The notes below the pieces were generated by a model. The model was given only the letters and a program-made list of their open reading frames with translations, was not told where the DNA came from and searched no databases. Of a DNA stretch of 48,165 bases, positions 24,532 to 34,300 are shown piece after piece. The translations under genes and the position numbers were made by a program. Source of the DNA: Terriglobales bacterium (GTDB lineage Bacteria; Acidobacteriota; Terriglobia; Terriglobales; Acidobacteriaceae); contig DATHMF010000021.1 of the NCBI GenBank assembly GCA_035487355.1, forward strand, positions 1-48,165, given 5' to 3'. The stretch's first letter is position 1; each line of letters starts with the position of its first letter.

Positions 24532-24706
24532 AGAGACACAGAGGCACAGAGAAAAGCAAAATGTTTGCCACAGATTAAGTGCAAAATCGAATCGTAATTC
24601 GCAAAGTTACTCAATTACCCGATTACGCAGTTACCCAATTCTTCAATGACCCAATGATCCGATGAATCAATGACTCAATTTTCTTGTGCCTCTGTGTCTC
24701 CGTGGT
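24527..24706. mobile_element. Putative MITE-like element with CCACAGAGACACAGAGG terminal inverted repeats
   Basis: ACCACAGAGACACAGAGGCA at 24527-24546 is matched in inverted orientation at 24684-24706 with one mismatch over about 23 bases. The 180-bp interior is AT-rich and contains an imperfect run of TTACCCAATT-like units (about 24600-24680). It fills the gap between aguA and aguB and has no coding capacity. Single arms of the same family occur at 9535-9564 and 25671-25698. Mobility is inferred from the inverted-repeat layout only. Confidence 0.5.
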
Positions 24707-24715
24707 GAAAAAACT

Positions 24716-25627
24716 TCAATCCAGAAAACGCTGCGCAATGGGGCCGTAGCTGTCTATGCGGCGGTCGCGCAGAAAAGGCCAGTTACGGCGGATATCCTCC
24801 AGGGCATGCAAATCTATTTCACCCACCAGGATCTCTTCTTTATCGGGCGATGCCTCAGCCAACACTTTGCCAAAGGGATCGCAGATAAATGATCCGCCCC
24901 AAAACTCAAGTCCAGCACCCGAAGCAGCTTTGCCGCGGATGTCTCCGGTTTCGTGCCCAACGCGGTTAACCACGGCAACGTAGACCCCATTGGCGATAGC
25001 ATGGGCGCGCTGGATGGTGCGCCAGGCATCGTGCTGCACCTCGCCATACTGCGCTTTTTCCGCAGGATGCCATCCAATGGCCGTCGGATAAAAGAGCACA
25101 TGCGCTCCCTGCAGCGCAGTCAGGCGCGCACCCTCGGGGTACCATTGGTCCCAGCAAACCAGCGTGCCTACTCGCCCAAATTTTGTATCGAAGGCTTTGA
25201 AACCGAGGTCCCCGGGAGTGAAATAGTACTTTTCGTAATACAAAGGATCGTCGGGGATGTGCATCTTGCGATAGATGCCCAGCAGCTTGCCGTCAGCATC
25301 AATCATGGCCGCGGTGTTGTGATAAATGCCGGGCGCGCGTTTTTCAAAAATCGAAGCAATTACTGAAACACCCGCCTGGCGCGCGGCCAGAGAAAGTTTT
25401 TCTGTCGTCGGGCCGGGGATGGGCTCAGCAAGATCAAACAGGGAAGCATCTTCGCGCTGGCAGAAATACTGTGTAAGGAAGAGCTCAGGCAGGCAGACCA
25501 CCTGCGCGCCCAGCTTGGCGGCTTCGTGCACCCGCCCGACCGCGCGAGCCAGATTCTCATCGGGATCGGGTGTGCAGCGAAGCTGTACCAATCCAATACG
25601 AAAATTTTGGGCGTTCGAAGTGGACAT
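24716..25627 (-). CDS. aguB: N-carbamoylputrescine amidase
   Basis: This protein of about 303 residues belongs to the nitrilase superfamily and hydrolyses N-carbamoylputrescine to putrescine, ammonia and carbon dioxide. The catalytic triad is visible as Glu in CLPELFL, Lys in YRKMHIPDDP and Cys in LVCWDQWYPEGAR; the last segment and FTPGDLGFKAF are typical of this subfamily. I chose the ATG at 25627 (MSTSNAQ) as nearer to the conserved FRIGLVQ strand; an ATG six codons upstream is possible. There is no strong ribosome site. It lies between pdaD and aguA in the same orientation, with dispersed repeats on both sides. Confidence 0.94.
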   Translation of the reverse strand: MSTSNAQNFRIGLVQLRCTPDPDENLARAVGRVHEAAKLGAQVVCLPELFLTQYFCQREDASLFDLAEPIPGPTTEKLSLAARQAGVSVIASIFEKRAPGIYHNTAAMIDADGKLLGIYRKMHIPDDPLYYEKYYFTPGDLGFKAFDTKFGRVGTLVCWDQWYPEGARLTALQGAHVLFYPTAIGWHPAEKAQYGEVQHDAWRTIQRAHAIANGVYVAVVNRVGHETGDIRGKAASGAGLEFWGGSFICDPFGKVLAEASPDKEEILVGEIDLHALEDIRRNWPFLRDRRIDSYGPIAQRFLD

Positions 25628-25670
25628 TGCGTTTGATTTTAGCATTCAGCATTCTGCCAAATCAGTTTTA

Positions 25671-25698
25671 ACCACAGAGACACTGAGGCACCGAGGAG
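25671..25698. repeat. Dispersed ACCACAGAGACACTGAGGC-type repeat
   Basis: This is one arm of the same family as 24527-24552, in the same orientation, upstream of aguB. It has a few substitutions and no matching inverted arm nearby to the right. Confidence 0.7.
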
Positions 25699-25828
25699 AA
25701 CGATGCCAAAATGACAGCTAGAAAAAGGGAATCCCGGTTTCTTATGATGCAGGTAACCGCAAAACAGTTCTCAATGAAATGCAGCAGTTGTCATTTAGAC
25801 CTTTTTAAGTCTTGCTGTATCTCATTTT

Positions 25829-25916
25829 GAGCCCCGAATGGGGCGGCATTTGGTAGCCCAGCACGTAAGTGCTGGGGAGCTGAAAAACAGAGCACGAGCC
25901 CCGTTAGGGCGGCACA
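25829..25916. repeat. REP-like cluster of three palindromes
   Basis: Three short palindromic units follow each other: GAGCCCCGAATGGGGCGGCA, then TAGCCCAGCACGTAAGTGCT followed by GGGG, then GAGCCCCGTTAGGGCGGCAC. Units of this kind are repeated extragenic palindromes, elsewhere often linked to single-strand (Y1) transposases; none is encoded in the window. It lies in the 390-base gap between aguB and the arginine decarboxylase, which also holds a CCGCG-type repeat at 25975-26001. Confidence 0.7.
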
Positions 25917-26018
25917 AAGCATAGAACACAGTAGTCCTTAAAATGGACTAGCCTAATACTCAAGATGTTCAAAAAATCCGCGTGATCCGTGAAATCCGCG
26001 GTGAGTCTTTGCTTTGGC

Positions 26019-26576
26019 TTACTGGAAAATCAGTACCGCCGAGGCGATCACCGTTGTCCACAGGCCGCGCTTGTCACCAACAGCCGATTGCGTGACGTTG
26101 GCCGTGCGCACAATCTTGTTGGAGATTCGGTAGATCTCCTTCTTTTCATCCCAAGAGCGGTCGGGGTCAAAGTCAACGTTCAGGGTAGTGGCCAGCATCT
26201 CGGCAGCCAGTTCTTCGGCGTAGTCACCGGCTTGATCGTCGGTTTCACCAAAAGAATGGTGTTCGCTGAGATATCCGTAGGTGCTGCGGTCGGCAGGAAG
26301 AGCCACACCGATGCTGGAGGCGACCAGACGGTGGGGTTCGCGAGTGGAGTTTTCCGCAATCACGGCAAAGACAACCTCGCCGGGATCGAGATACTTTAAT
26401 CCATCTTTGCGGGAGATCAGCTTACAATTGGGCGGAAAAATAGAAGACACGCGCACCAGGTTCTGCGCGGCGATACCGGCATCACGCAATGCCAGTTCGA
26501 ATGATGAAAGACGCTCTTTATGTCTCCCCACCCCCTTGGTGAGAAAAAGCTTTTTGGGGACCATGTCTTTGCCCAA
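26019..26576 (-). CDS. pdaD: Pyruvoyl-dependent arginine decarboxylase
   Basis: This 185-residue proenzyme decarboxylates arginine to agmatine. The self-cleavage site is visible in [11 protein letters not shown] (Ser44-Ser45): cleavage between the serines makes the pyruvoyl cofactor on the beta/alpha subunit junction. [19 protein letters not shown] and [19 protein letters not shown] are further family marks. GGAGG lies 7 bases before the ATG. The enzyme was first described in archaea and chlamydiae and differs from the pyridoxal-phosphate SpeA. With aguA and aguB just downstream on the same strand, it completes arginine to putrescine. Confidence 0.93.
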   Translation of the reverse strand: MGKDMVPKKLFLTKGVGRHKERLSSFELALRDAGIAAQNLVRVSSIFPPNCKLISRKDGLKYLDPGEVVFAVIAENSTREPHRLVASSIGVALPADRSTYGYLSEHHSFGETDDQAGDYAEELAAEMLATTLNVDFDPDRSWDEKKEIYRISNKIVRTANVTQSAVGDKRGLWTTVIASAVLIFQ

Positions 26577-26676
26577 TTCCTAAACCTCCGAAAAGGAAAT
26601 TATCTGCAATGAGTGCGAAACTAAAAAACTAACACACAGAGGGGCTTCGTGCGGGAAAAATTTTGTTAAAGAGTTG

Positions 26677-27609
26677 TTAATGGGAGTGCTTCCTGAGTTT
26701 GTGCTGGATGGTGGCAGGGAACTGTGCCGCCGTCTTCAGCTCGACAGCGATATCAATGAAGGCAAGCGCAGAGCGGCTCAGGGCTTTGTCCTTGCGGTAG
26801 ACAAGGGCCAGATCACGCTTGATCTGGGCATTGGCTATGGGCAGGAAGGCCAGGACCCCGGCTTTTACGTCCTCCAGGATATTGGAGCGCGCGATAAAGC
26901 CTACCCCAATATCGGCGGCCACAAAGCGCTTCAGGAGTTCGCTGGAATCGAGTTCCATCGAGATGTTGACCTTCAGGAAATGCTCGTGAAAAAGGTTCTC
27001 CAACACGTCGCGCGTGCGTCCAGCCTTGGGCAGCAGCAGGGGATAGTTCACCACGTCGGCCAGGTTAACCGACTTCGTTTTTGCCAGCGGATGTTGTGGC
27101 GGAACAATCACCACCAACTCATCGCGGTGGACTGGAATCAGGGTCATCCGGCTATCGTTTACAGGTAGCGAGACTACGCCGAAATCCACGGAATTATCAA
27201 TGATGGATTCCAGGGTTTTCACCCGCTCGGTGCGGCGGACGTTCACCGCCACTCCGGCGTATCGTTTTTTAAATTCGGCGAAAACTTCAGGAAGGATATG
27301 CAGGCAGGTCGCCTCATTGGCCGCCACAATCAGCTCGCCGCGCGGGATGCGCTCCATTTCAGCCAGATTTACCATCATCTGCTTGCGGGAATCCACGGTC
27401 TGTTCGGCGTATTCGAGAAAAGCCTTGCCCGCGGCGGTAACGCTCACCTTTCCTCCGGTGCGGTCAAAGAGCTTGGCGCCCACTTCTTCTTCCAGGCCGC
27501 GAATCTGCGCGGAAATGGCCGGCTGCGTGCGAAAACGCTTCTCAGCGGCACGCGAGAAGCTGCAGTGCCGCGCAACTTCAAGAAACGTCTCTATTTGGTC
27601 GAAATCCAT
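26677..27609 (-). CDS. LysR-family transcriptional regulator
   Basis: This 310-residue regulator has the usual N-terminal winged helix-turn-helix (FLEVARHCSFSRAAEKRFRTQPAIS...) and an effector-binding domain (about residues 90-295). It is divergent from glnA, with 182 bases between start codons, an arrangement in which LysR-type proteins often control the neighbour. A TCATA-N18-TATGA dyad lies in the gap (27654-27681). The ligand is unknown; a role in nitrogen or polyamine control is only an inference from neighbours. Confidence 0.9.
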   Translation of the reverse strand: MDFDQIETFLEVARHCSFSRAAEKRFRTQPAISAQIRGLEEEVGAKLFDRTGGKVSVTAAGKAFLEYAEQTVDSRKQMMVNLAEMERIPRGELIVAANEATCLHILPEVFAEFKKRYAGVAVNVRRTERVKTLESIIDNSVDFGVVSLPVNDSRMTLIPVHRDELVVIVPPQHPLAKTKSVNLADVVNYPLLLPKAGRTRDVLENLFHEHFLKVNISMELDSSELLKRFVAADIGVGFIARSNILEDVKAGVLAFLPIANAQIKRDLALVYRKDKALSRSALAFIDIAVELKTAAQFPATIQHKLRKHSH

Positions 27610-27791
27610 TTAGGGATAAAGGGTCTTTATTGCACAAATAAAAACAATCAATTTCATAATCTGATACGTGTAGCTATATGATAAATTGTTTTGCCGTATT
27701 AAGGAATTTTATCAAGCAATACACTGATTCTAACCCTGACAATTCATAACAAATTTGGCCGGGCCTGAGAGCCGGGCCTCAAGGAGAGCTT
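27610..27791. promoter_or_regulatory. Divergent promoter region between the LysR gene and glnA
   Basis: This AT-rich spacer holds an inverted TCATA/TATGA dyad (27654-27658 and 27677-27681) that could be a LysR-type site, and a GGCCGGGCC/GGGCC segment shortly before the AAGGAGAG ribosome site of glnA. No consensus promoter boxes could be assigned with confidence. Confidence 0.35.
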
Positions 27792-29204
27792 ATGTCTGAT
27801 CCCAAGACAGTTTTGGAGTTCGTGAAGAAGAGCGGGGTCAAAATGCTTGACCTGCGCTTCACCGATCTCCCCGGCCTGTGGCACCACGTTTCTTACCCGA
27901 TTGACCAGGTGAGTGAAGCTTCATTTGAAGAAGGCTTCGGCATGGATGGCTCCTCGATTCGCGGATGGGCTGCGATCCACGAAAGTGACATGCTTCTCAT
28001 CCCCGACCCAACCTGGTTCATCCTGGATCCGTTCACCGAGGTCCCCACGCTGGTGATGGTTGCCGATGTGATTGACCCGGTGACCAAGCAGCGCTACGAC
28101 CGCGATCCCCGCTACATTGCCAAGAAGGCGGAGATGTATATCACTGCCACCGGCCTCGCCGATACGGCATACTTCGGCGCGGAAGCTGAATTTTTCATTT
28201 TTGATAACGTGCGCTTTGACCAGCGCGAGCAGCACGGATTCTACTACATTGACGCGGAAGAAGGCCGCTGGAACTCAGGACGCGCGGAGAACAACTTAGG
28301 CTATCGCCCGCGCTTCAAAGAAGGTTATTTCCCGGTGCCTCCGACCGACCACTATCAGGACTTGCGCACCGAGATGGCCATGACCATGAATCAGTGCGGC
28401 CTGGAAGTGGAGTGCCATCACCACGAAGTCGCCACTGGCGGGCAGACCGAAATTGACCTCAAGTACAACTCGCTGGTGCGCTCGGCCGACAACATGATGA
28501 TCTACAAGTACGTCGCGAAAAATGTGGCCAACCAGTACGGCAAGACCGTGACCTTTATGCCCAAGCCGCTCTTCCAGGATAACGGTAGCGGCATGCACAC
28601 CCACCAATCGCTATGGAAGAGCGGCAAACCGCTCTTTGCCGGTGACGGTTACGCCGGCCTCTCGCAGATGGCGCTGCACTACATCGGCGGATTAATCAAG
28701 CATGGCCCGGCGCTGGCGGCGATCATCGCTCCCACCACGAACTCCTATAAGCGCCTGGTCCCGGGCTTTGAAGCACCGGTGAATCTGGCGTACTCACGCC
28801 GTAATCGCTCGGCAGCGTGCCGCATCCCGATGTACTCGGCATCACCCAAGGCGAAACGCGTGGAGTTCCGTCCGCCAGACCCAAGCTGCAATCCTTATAT
28901 GGCGTTTGCAGCCATGGTCATGGCCGGGCTGGATGGAATCGAAAACAAAATTGATCCCGGTCAACCACTCGATAAAGACATCTACGATCTAGGACCGGAG
29001 GAGCTGGCCAAGGTCCCCTCCATGCCCGGTGGCCTGGACGATGCTCTGGACGCTCTCGAAAGCGATCACCAGTTCCTGTTGAAGGGCGATGTGTTCACCG
29101 AAGAGGTCATCCAGACTTACATTGATTACAAGCGCGAGAAGGAAGTGAACGCGATGCGTTTGCGTCCGCATCCGTATGAGTTTGCGCTCTACTACGATAT
29201 TTAG
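27792..29204 (+). CDS. glnA: Glutamine synthetase, type I
   Basis: This 470-residue cytoplasmic enzyme makes glutamine from glutamate, ammonia and ATP; it is a dodecamer in the family. Marks are [12 protein letters not shown], the metal/ATP-binding [20 protein letters not shown], and the ATP loop [20 protein letters not shown]. Tyr398 in [11 protein letters not shown] corresponds to the adenylylated tyrosine of E. coli, so control by adenylylation is possible (type I-beta). AAGGAGAG lies 4 bases before the ATG. It is divergent from a LysR regulator and ends in a strong terminator. Confidence 0.96.
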   Translation: MSDPKTVLEFVKKSGVKMLDLRFTDLPGLWHHVSYPIDQVSEASFEEGFGMDGSSIRGWAAIHESDMLLIPDPTWFILDPFTEVPTLVMVADVIDPVTKQRYDRDPRYIAKKAEMYITATGLADTAYFGAEAEFFIFDNVRFDQREQHGFYYIDAEEGRWNSGRAENNLGYRPRFKEGYFPVPPTDHYQDLRTEMAMTMNQCGLEVECHHHEVATGGQTEIDLKYNSLVRSADNMMIYKYVAKNVANQYGKTVTFMPKPLFQDNGSGMHTHQSLWKSGKPLFAGDGYAGLSQMALHYIGGLIKHGPALAAIIAPTTNSYKRLVPGFEAPVNLAYSRRNRSAACRIPMYSASPKAKRVEFRPPDPSCNPYMAFAAMVMAGLDGIENKIDPGQPLDKDIYDLGPEELAKVPSMPGGLDDALDALESDHQFLLKGDVFTEEVIQTYIDYKREKEVNAMRLRPHPYEFALYYDI

Positions 29205-29226
29205 ATTTACTTTAGAGATGTGATTT

Positions 29227-29260
29227 AAAGCCCCTGTTCTGGCAGGGGCTTTGTTTTTTT
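29227..29260 (+). terminator. Rho-independent terminator after glnA
   Basis: A perfect 10-bp stem AAAGCCCCTG/CAGGGGCTTT (29227-29236 with 29243-29252) with a 6-base loop is followed by GTTTTTTT. It starts 22 bases after the glnA stop. Confidence 0.93.
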
Positions 29261-29415
29261 GGCCGACCTGAACCCGACCTTGCTACGATTTCTGAAGAAC
29301 TAATGGGAGCAGCGGGAACAAGGGTTGCAAAAGCGGCGGTATAGCAAGTGGTAAGGTGGAGTTGTCCCCAGTATTGAGTTAGCATCGCTGGCGCGGTTGG
29401 TTCATCTAATTTGCC

Positions 29416-30456
29416 ATGGGAAATGAGATTGTGGTCTCGGTGTTGGACCTGGTGAGTATGCGGGCCGGAGAGCCCGCGAGCAGCGCGATTGGGCGGTCTG
29501 TGGACCTGGCGCGGCATGTTGAGGAGTGGGGATACAAACGTTACTGGCTCGCAGAACATCATTCCATTGCCGGCTTGGCCTGCTCGGCCACGCCGGTGCT
29601 AATCGGGTATGTGGCCGGCGCGACGAAGACGATACGTGTAGGCAGCGGCGGAGTAATGCTGCCGAACCATTCCCCGCTTGTGGTGGCGGAGCAGTTCGGG
29701 ACGCTGGAGGCGTTATATCCGGGACGAATCGATCTGGGGTTGGGGCGTGCTCCCGGCGCGGATATCCAGACGATGCGGGCCCTGCGACGAGACTTGAATC
29801 AAGACGGGGAAGATTTTCCGGCGCTTCTCGAAGAATTGCAGACATACCTCGGACCCGAGAAACCAGGCCAGGTGGTGAAGGCAATTCCCGGACAAGGAAG
29901 CAATGTGCCGATCACACTGCTTGGGTCAAGCGCCTTCAGCGCTGGGCTGGCAGGGAAGATGGGCTTGCCTTTTGCATTTGCGGCACATTTTTCTCCTGAC
30001 TACCTGGATACAGCGGCTCAGTTGTATCGCGAGCAATTCCGGCCAAGAAGGGCACTGCAAGAACCGCATCTTATGATAGCGGTGCCGGTGATTGCAGCGG
30101 AGACGGATGCGGCGGCCCAGCGGTTGTTCACGACAGCACAGCAGCGCTTTCTGCGACTGATCCGAAACCAGCCAGTGGAATTGCTGCCCCCGGTCGACTC
30201 CATGGAGCCCCTATGGCAAGACCGTGAGCGTGCGGCAGTCGAGAGCAAATTGCGCGCAGCCATTGTGGGATCAGAGGCCACAGTCACGGCGGGGCTGCAA
30301 AAGTTGGTAGACGATACGAGAGCTGACGAGGTGATCGTAGTGGCTGATACCTTTGAGCATGCGGACCGGTTGCAGTCGTATCAGCGCGTGGCCCGCGTTG
30401 CTGCAAGCCTCGAGCGCAGGTCGGCCGCAGTGGATAGATCTCTTTTGCCACTGTGA
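29416..30456 (+). CDS. LLM-class flavin-dependent oxidoreductase (luciferase-like monooxygenase)
   Basis: This 346-residue protein belongs to the bacterial luciferase-like superfamily, in the group often annotated MsnO8. The segments YWLAEHHSIAGLACSATPVLIG, GSGGVMLPNHSPLVVAEQFG and LEALYPGRIDLGLGRAPGAD are characteristic. Members use FMNH2 and oxygen on mostly unknown substrates. The ATG at 29416 precedes the first beta strand directly (EIVVSVLDLV), but no ribosome site is seen. It stands alone after the glnA terminator. Confidence 0.9.
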   Translation: MGNEIVVSVLDLVSMRAGEPASSAIGRSVDLARHVEEWGYKRYWLAEHHSIAGLACSATPVLIGYVAGATKTIRVGSGGVMLPNHSPLVVAEQFGTLEALYPGRIDLGLGRAPGADIQTMRALRRDLNQDGEDFPALLEELQTYLGPEKPGQVVKAIPGQGSNVPITLLGSSAFSAGLAGKMGLPFAFAAHFSPDYLDTAAQLYREQFRPRRALQEPHLMIAVPVIAAETDAAAQRLFTTAQQRFLRLIRNQPVELLPPVDSMEPLWQDRERAAVESKLRAAIVGSEATVTAGLQKLVDDTRADEVIVVADTFEHADRLQSYQRVARVAASLERRSAAVDRSLLPL

Positions 30457-30645
30457 CGTGAACTCTCCCGGAAGCCGCTTTTCCGGCGGCCAACATCCGC
30501 ATTGCCAGAGTTTCAATAACTTTAGCGGACCCACGAACACGGCTGGGTGCCCCAGATAAACCGGGGTGCCCCATTCGCGCGTAGCGCGTGTGGGGTTTGT
30601 CTGCGCTCATCCGCGTTCATTCGCGGCGGAAAAGAAGGTCTAAAA
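30457..30645. repeat. Intergenic repeats downstream of the flavin-dependent oxidoreductase
   Basis: There is no gene here. The start holds a GC-rich hairpin (GGAAGCCGCTTTTCCGGCGG around 30470), then a GGTGCCCCAGATAAACCGGG segment with a repeated GGTGCCCCA unit (30547-30572) and a CGCGCGTAGCGCG palindrome, then a CCGCG-type dispersed repeat (30599-30634). Confidence 0.55.
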
Positions 30646-31105
30646 TGATATCACTCTGGTATCAAACTGCTGCTTCCTTGGCAATTTTAGGTCATAATTG
30701 TGCTAGACGTGTGTCTCCGTTTACGCATTCAAGAATGCGGGGGGTGTCCTCTTTAGGTTCTTTGAAAACTTGTTGCGAGGGGCGCAGGCCCTGTTTTGGC
30801 TGCGGAGGACTTAGAACGAATCCACTCCCTGACTGACTACTCTATCCCTGCCATATGTCATTCGATCGTAAGGACTTAGCTCCCCTGAGACCCTGAGACT
30901 ACTCCAAGTAATGGGGGTGGGGGAGTAATAATTCTGCTGCTGAGGACTGGTACTTGGGTATGCCCTTTGGAGCTTCCCAACTGGGGGAGCTGTTTTAACA
31001 GATCTGTTAGCTAGTCTCCTGCCCGAAAGCCAGTCTCCCCAGTAAATACGCGTATATCAGAGCGTTTTGGGAGGTCCACTGACTAGCTAGCAAGTACCAC
31101 CCCAC
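30646..31105 (-). repeat. Long dispersed intergenic element, copy 1
   Basis: This is the fullest copy in the window (about 460 bp). It begins at a GATATCAC/GGTATCA direct repeat (30647-30664). It contains a GCATTCAAGAATGC hairpin, a TTTGAAAACTTG segment and a CTGAGGACTG segment. It ends with the conserved core, which on the minus strand reads CCCAAAACGCTCTGATA, then a perfect ATACGCGTAT palindrome, then TTACTGGGGA. The minus-strand edge is TACTTGCTAGCTAGTCAG. Related copies are at 34905-35135, 45516-45607 and 45705-48165 (interrupted by an IS). It codes for nothing obvious. Confidence 0.7.
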
Positions 31106-31316
31106 GACTTGGATGCCCTCGGACCACCAGGACATTGAAAACAAACCGCTTTACCCCAATCTTCATTCCAAAACATTCACCCTGATTCACAACTTCAGGA
31201 GATTCATTGGGTTACTAACAATACCGGGTTTCAAGGAAGCAGATCAGATCCATGTAAGAGAGACCTTTTGGCTGAACAGGGCGCTGACAAAAGTGGATAT
31301 AAATCCTTTTTTCTCC

Positions 31317-34300
31317 ATGCGAAGTTCGAGGTGTCAGTTCGCCGCAGGGTTTGTGTTTCTGCTCTCTACGGTGATGGCTGGGGCTTTTTGCTGGGGGCAG
31401 AAGGGGCCGGCCCGCCTTATGCTCAACCCGAAGAACGTTCTGCTGCAACCCACTCAAACGCAACCGCTCACGGTCAAACGCGCGTTCCTGGGTGGTGTCG
31501 CAAAAATGGGTGGTTTTCAAACCGTCGTGGCCCCGCTCAATTGGTCGTCATCAAATTCTGCTGTGGCCAGCGTGGATGCCACTACTGGATTGGTAACCGC
31601 TAACAATCCCGGCACAGCCATAATTACAGCCAGAGCTGGCCCTTTCAGCGGCAGCACGAATATCATCGTGACCAGTAACCCTCTGAGTGCCATTTGCATA
31701 TCACCTTCCGGCGCGACCGTTTTTGCAGGATTGACGCAACAGTTTAGCGCTACGGGCTTATTTGGCAGCGGAAGTTGCCCAGGCAGCACAAATATCACGG
31801 CTTCAGTGACGTGGTCCTCGGCCAATATTGCCATCGCAACCGTAAGCAATGCGGCGGGAACTGAAGGATTGGCCAAGGGCATAAGTCCAGGAGGGCCGAT
31901 CAATATTACGGCGGCTTACGGAGGCGTCAATGCAAGTGCCTCACTGACTGTGAACCCTGCCGTGCTGGTTTCCATTACAGTCACGCCGAATCCCGCCAAT
32001 ATTCCCAATCTGGGTAACACTTTGGCCTTCACGGCAACCGGCAGCTACAGCGATGGTGTCAACCGGGCGATTCCCAACTCTTTGACTCCCAGTGTCAATT
32101 GGCTTTCCAGCAATCCCAGCATCGCCACAATTTCTGCTGGCGGAGTAGCCACGGCAGTTGCACAGAATAAGACTATAATCACCGCGACCGATCCCATCAC
32201 CTCGATCAGTGGTTCCGCCAACCTGAGCGTCGGCCCCATCAATGCCATCACTTTCTACGTTGCCCAGAATGGGAATGACAGTACCTTCAGCGGCATGCTG
32301 CCGGTTCCCAATGGCAGCGGCGACGGGCCCTTTGCTTCGCCGGCCCGGGCGCAGCTTGCAGTTGAAAGCACGGCGAAAGGCAATCCGATCTATGTCATGC
32401 TGCGAAACGGCACTTACTACCTTCCACTCAGCCCCACCAAGCCGGGAACGCTGACTTTCAGCGGCGCTGCTGATTCAGGGACCTCCAGCAGCGCTCTCAT
32501 CACCTGGGAGAATTACCCGAGCGAGATCCCAATCCTCAGTGGAGGAGTGCTGGTAGGAGCCGGAGGCCTTGGGCTTACCTGGACGAATGTTTCAGGCAAT
32601 CTCTGGCAGGCGCAGCTACCGGCAAACGTTCAAACCAACGTGCCCCTGCAACCGTTTGAATATCTGTTCTATAACGGAGAGCGCCGCTTGCGTTCGCGCC
32701 TGGAATCATCTTCGGGCGTCGGGTACTACATGAATGGCGGCACCTGTTTCTCCACGCAAACCGGGCAGCCAGTGAGCACGTCGTTGTGCAATCTCGGGAC
32801 TTTTCTGAGAGTTGCCGCAGAGGTTCCTCCGGGGACCACCAGCTGCCCCAGTGTCACCAACAGCAACGATGCGACCCAGTCCAAGTGCCTCGATCGCTTT
32901 CAATATAATCCCAATGACCCGGTCACAACCTGGCTCAACCTGAGCGGTTCCTATACTGGGAATCCATCGAGTCCGTGCACTGTAAATGCTTCCAATCATT
33001 ATCCTGGTGGAGACGTTGAACTTACGCTTTTCGATGCCTGGACAGTGGATATGATGAGGGTCAATTGCGTTGACCCAGTGAATCACATTATCTATTTCAC
33101 TGCTCCGACCAAGGGCAATACAGGCGTCTATAACTTCTTTGGCCCAGGCATAGGGCATCGCTACATGGTCGAGAATACGAAAGATGCCTTTGACGCGGCC
33201 CAGGCCGCGGGACAAACCGGCCTGTGGTTCCTCGATCGCTCCAATTCGCAGTGGATTCTGAACTACGTCGCCAACGCAAGCGAGAACCCGAATACAGATA
33301 CTGTTGTGATCCCGCAGCTTGGCGGCGTAATTCCGGGTGCGCCTGCAACCGATTACGTCGGAGCAAGCCTGATCTCAGCCAGCAACCTCAGCTTCGTAAC
33401 TTTTCAGGGCATCACCTTCGAGACCGATAACTTCATACCTTCGTCCACAGGGTTCAACAATGACGTGAACGGAGAAATGCCGCTCCCACAAGCCATTGAT
33501 TGTGAAAACTGCCAGAACGTGACCTTTGATACTGTGACCGTAAGGCATACCTCGGCCTCGGGTATTTTGTTTGGCGCGAATGTGGGGCCACCTTCCTCAT
33601 GCGGGATCAATACACCATGCGCACTGTTACAAAACTCGACGCTTTACGACATCGGCGACAGCCCAGTCCGCATCGGGCATATGCCCACGGGCTCTGACAC
33701 GGCTGCAAAGGTCGTGCAGTTTGTTACGGTGCAAAACAACCTTATCCAGGGATACTCACGCGTCTTTGCCGATGGCGAAGGCATCGCCCAGGGCAACGGC
33801 CACGATATCACCTATCTGCATAACGACATTCTCGATGGCTACCACGCGGGTATTTCTGTCTGTAATCTCGGATGTCCCGGCAATCCCGGTGCGAACGGTA
33901 CCAATATCCTCAGCCAGTACAACCATATCCGGCAGATCATGCAGGGAATCACCTCCGACGGAGGAACGCTTTACTACAACATCGGCGGCGCGCAGAGAAG
34001 CGGGACTGGGAACAGGATTTACAACAACCTGGTGCACGATACCACCGACTCATCCATCATTGACAATCCCTTAAGCCTGCACGGAACCGGCTATGGCGGC
34101 GAGGGCATATACCTGGATGCGCAGTCCGCGAATGTTGATGTACAAAACAATGTTGTCTACAACATGTCAGCCAGCACCGCCTGGATGACCAACGGGCCAG
34201 CCGCCAGCCAGCAGCCTAATACCTTCAACAACAATATCTTTGCGTATGGGCGTTTCGCGATGTTCGCAGAGCAGACTCCATGGCCCCAGGGCTGCGACTC

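Noticed and set aside
30588..30836. An 82-codon plus-strand ORF
   Set aside because: It lies entirely within dispersed repeats and has no ribosome site or recognisable protein features.
31113..31316. N-terminal extension of 68 codons on the beta-helix protein
   Set aside because: A good signal peptide starts only at 31317; the upstream part is next to the dispersed element and is probably leader.
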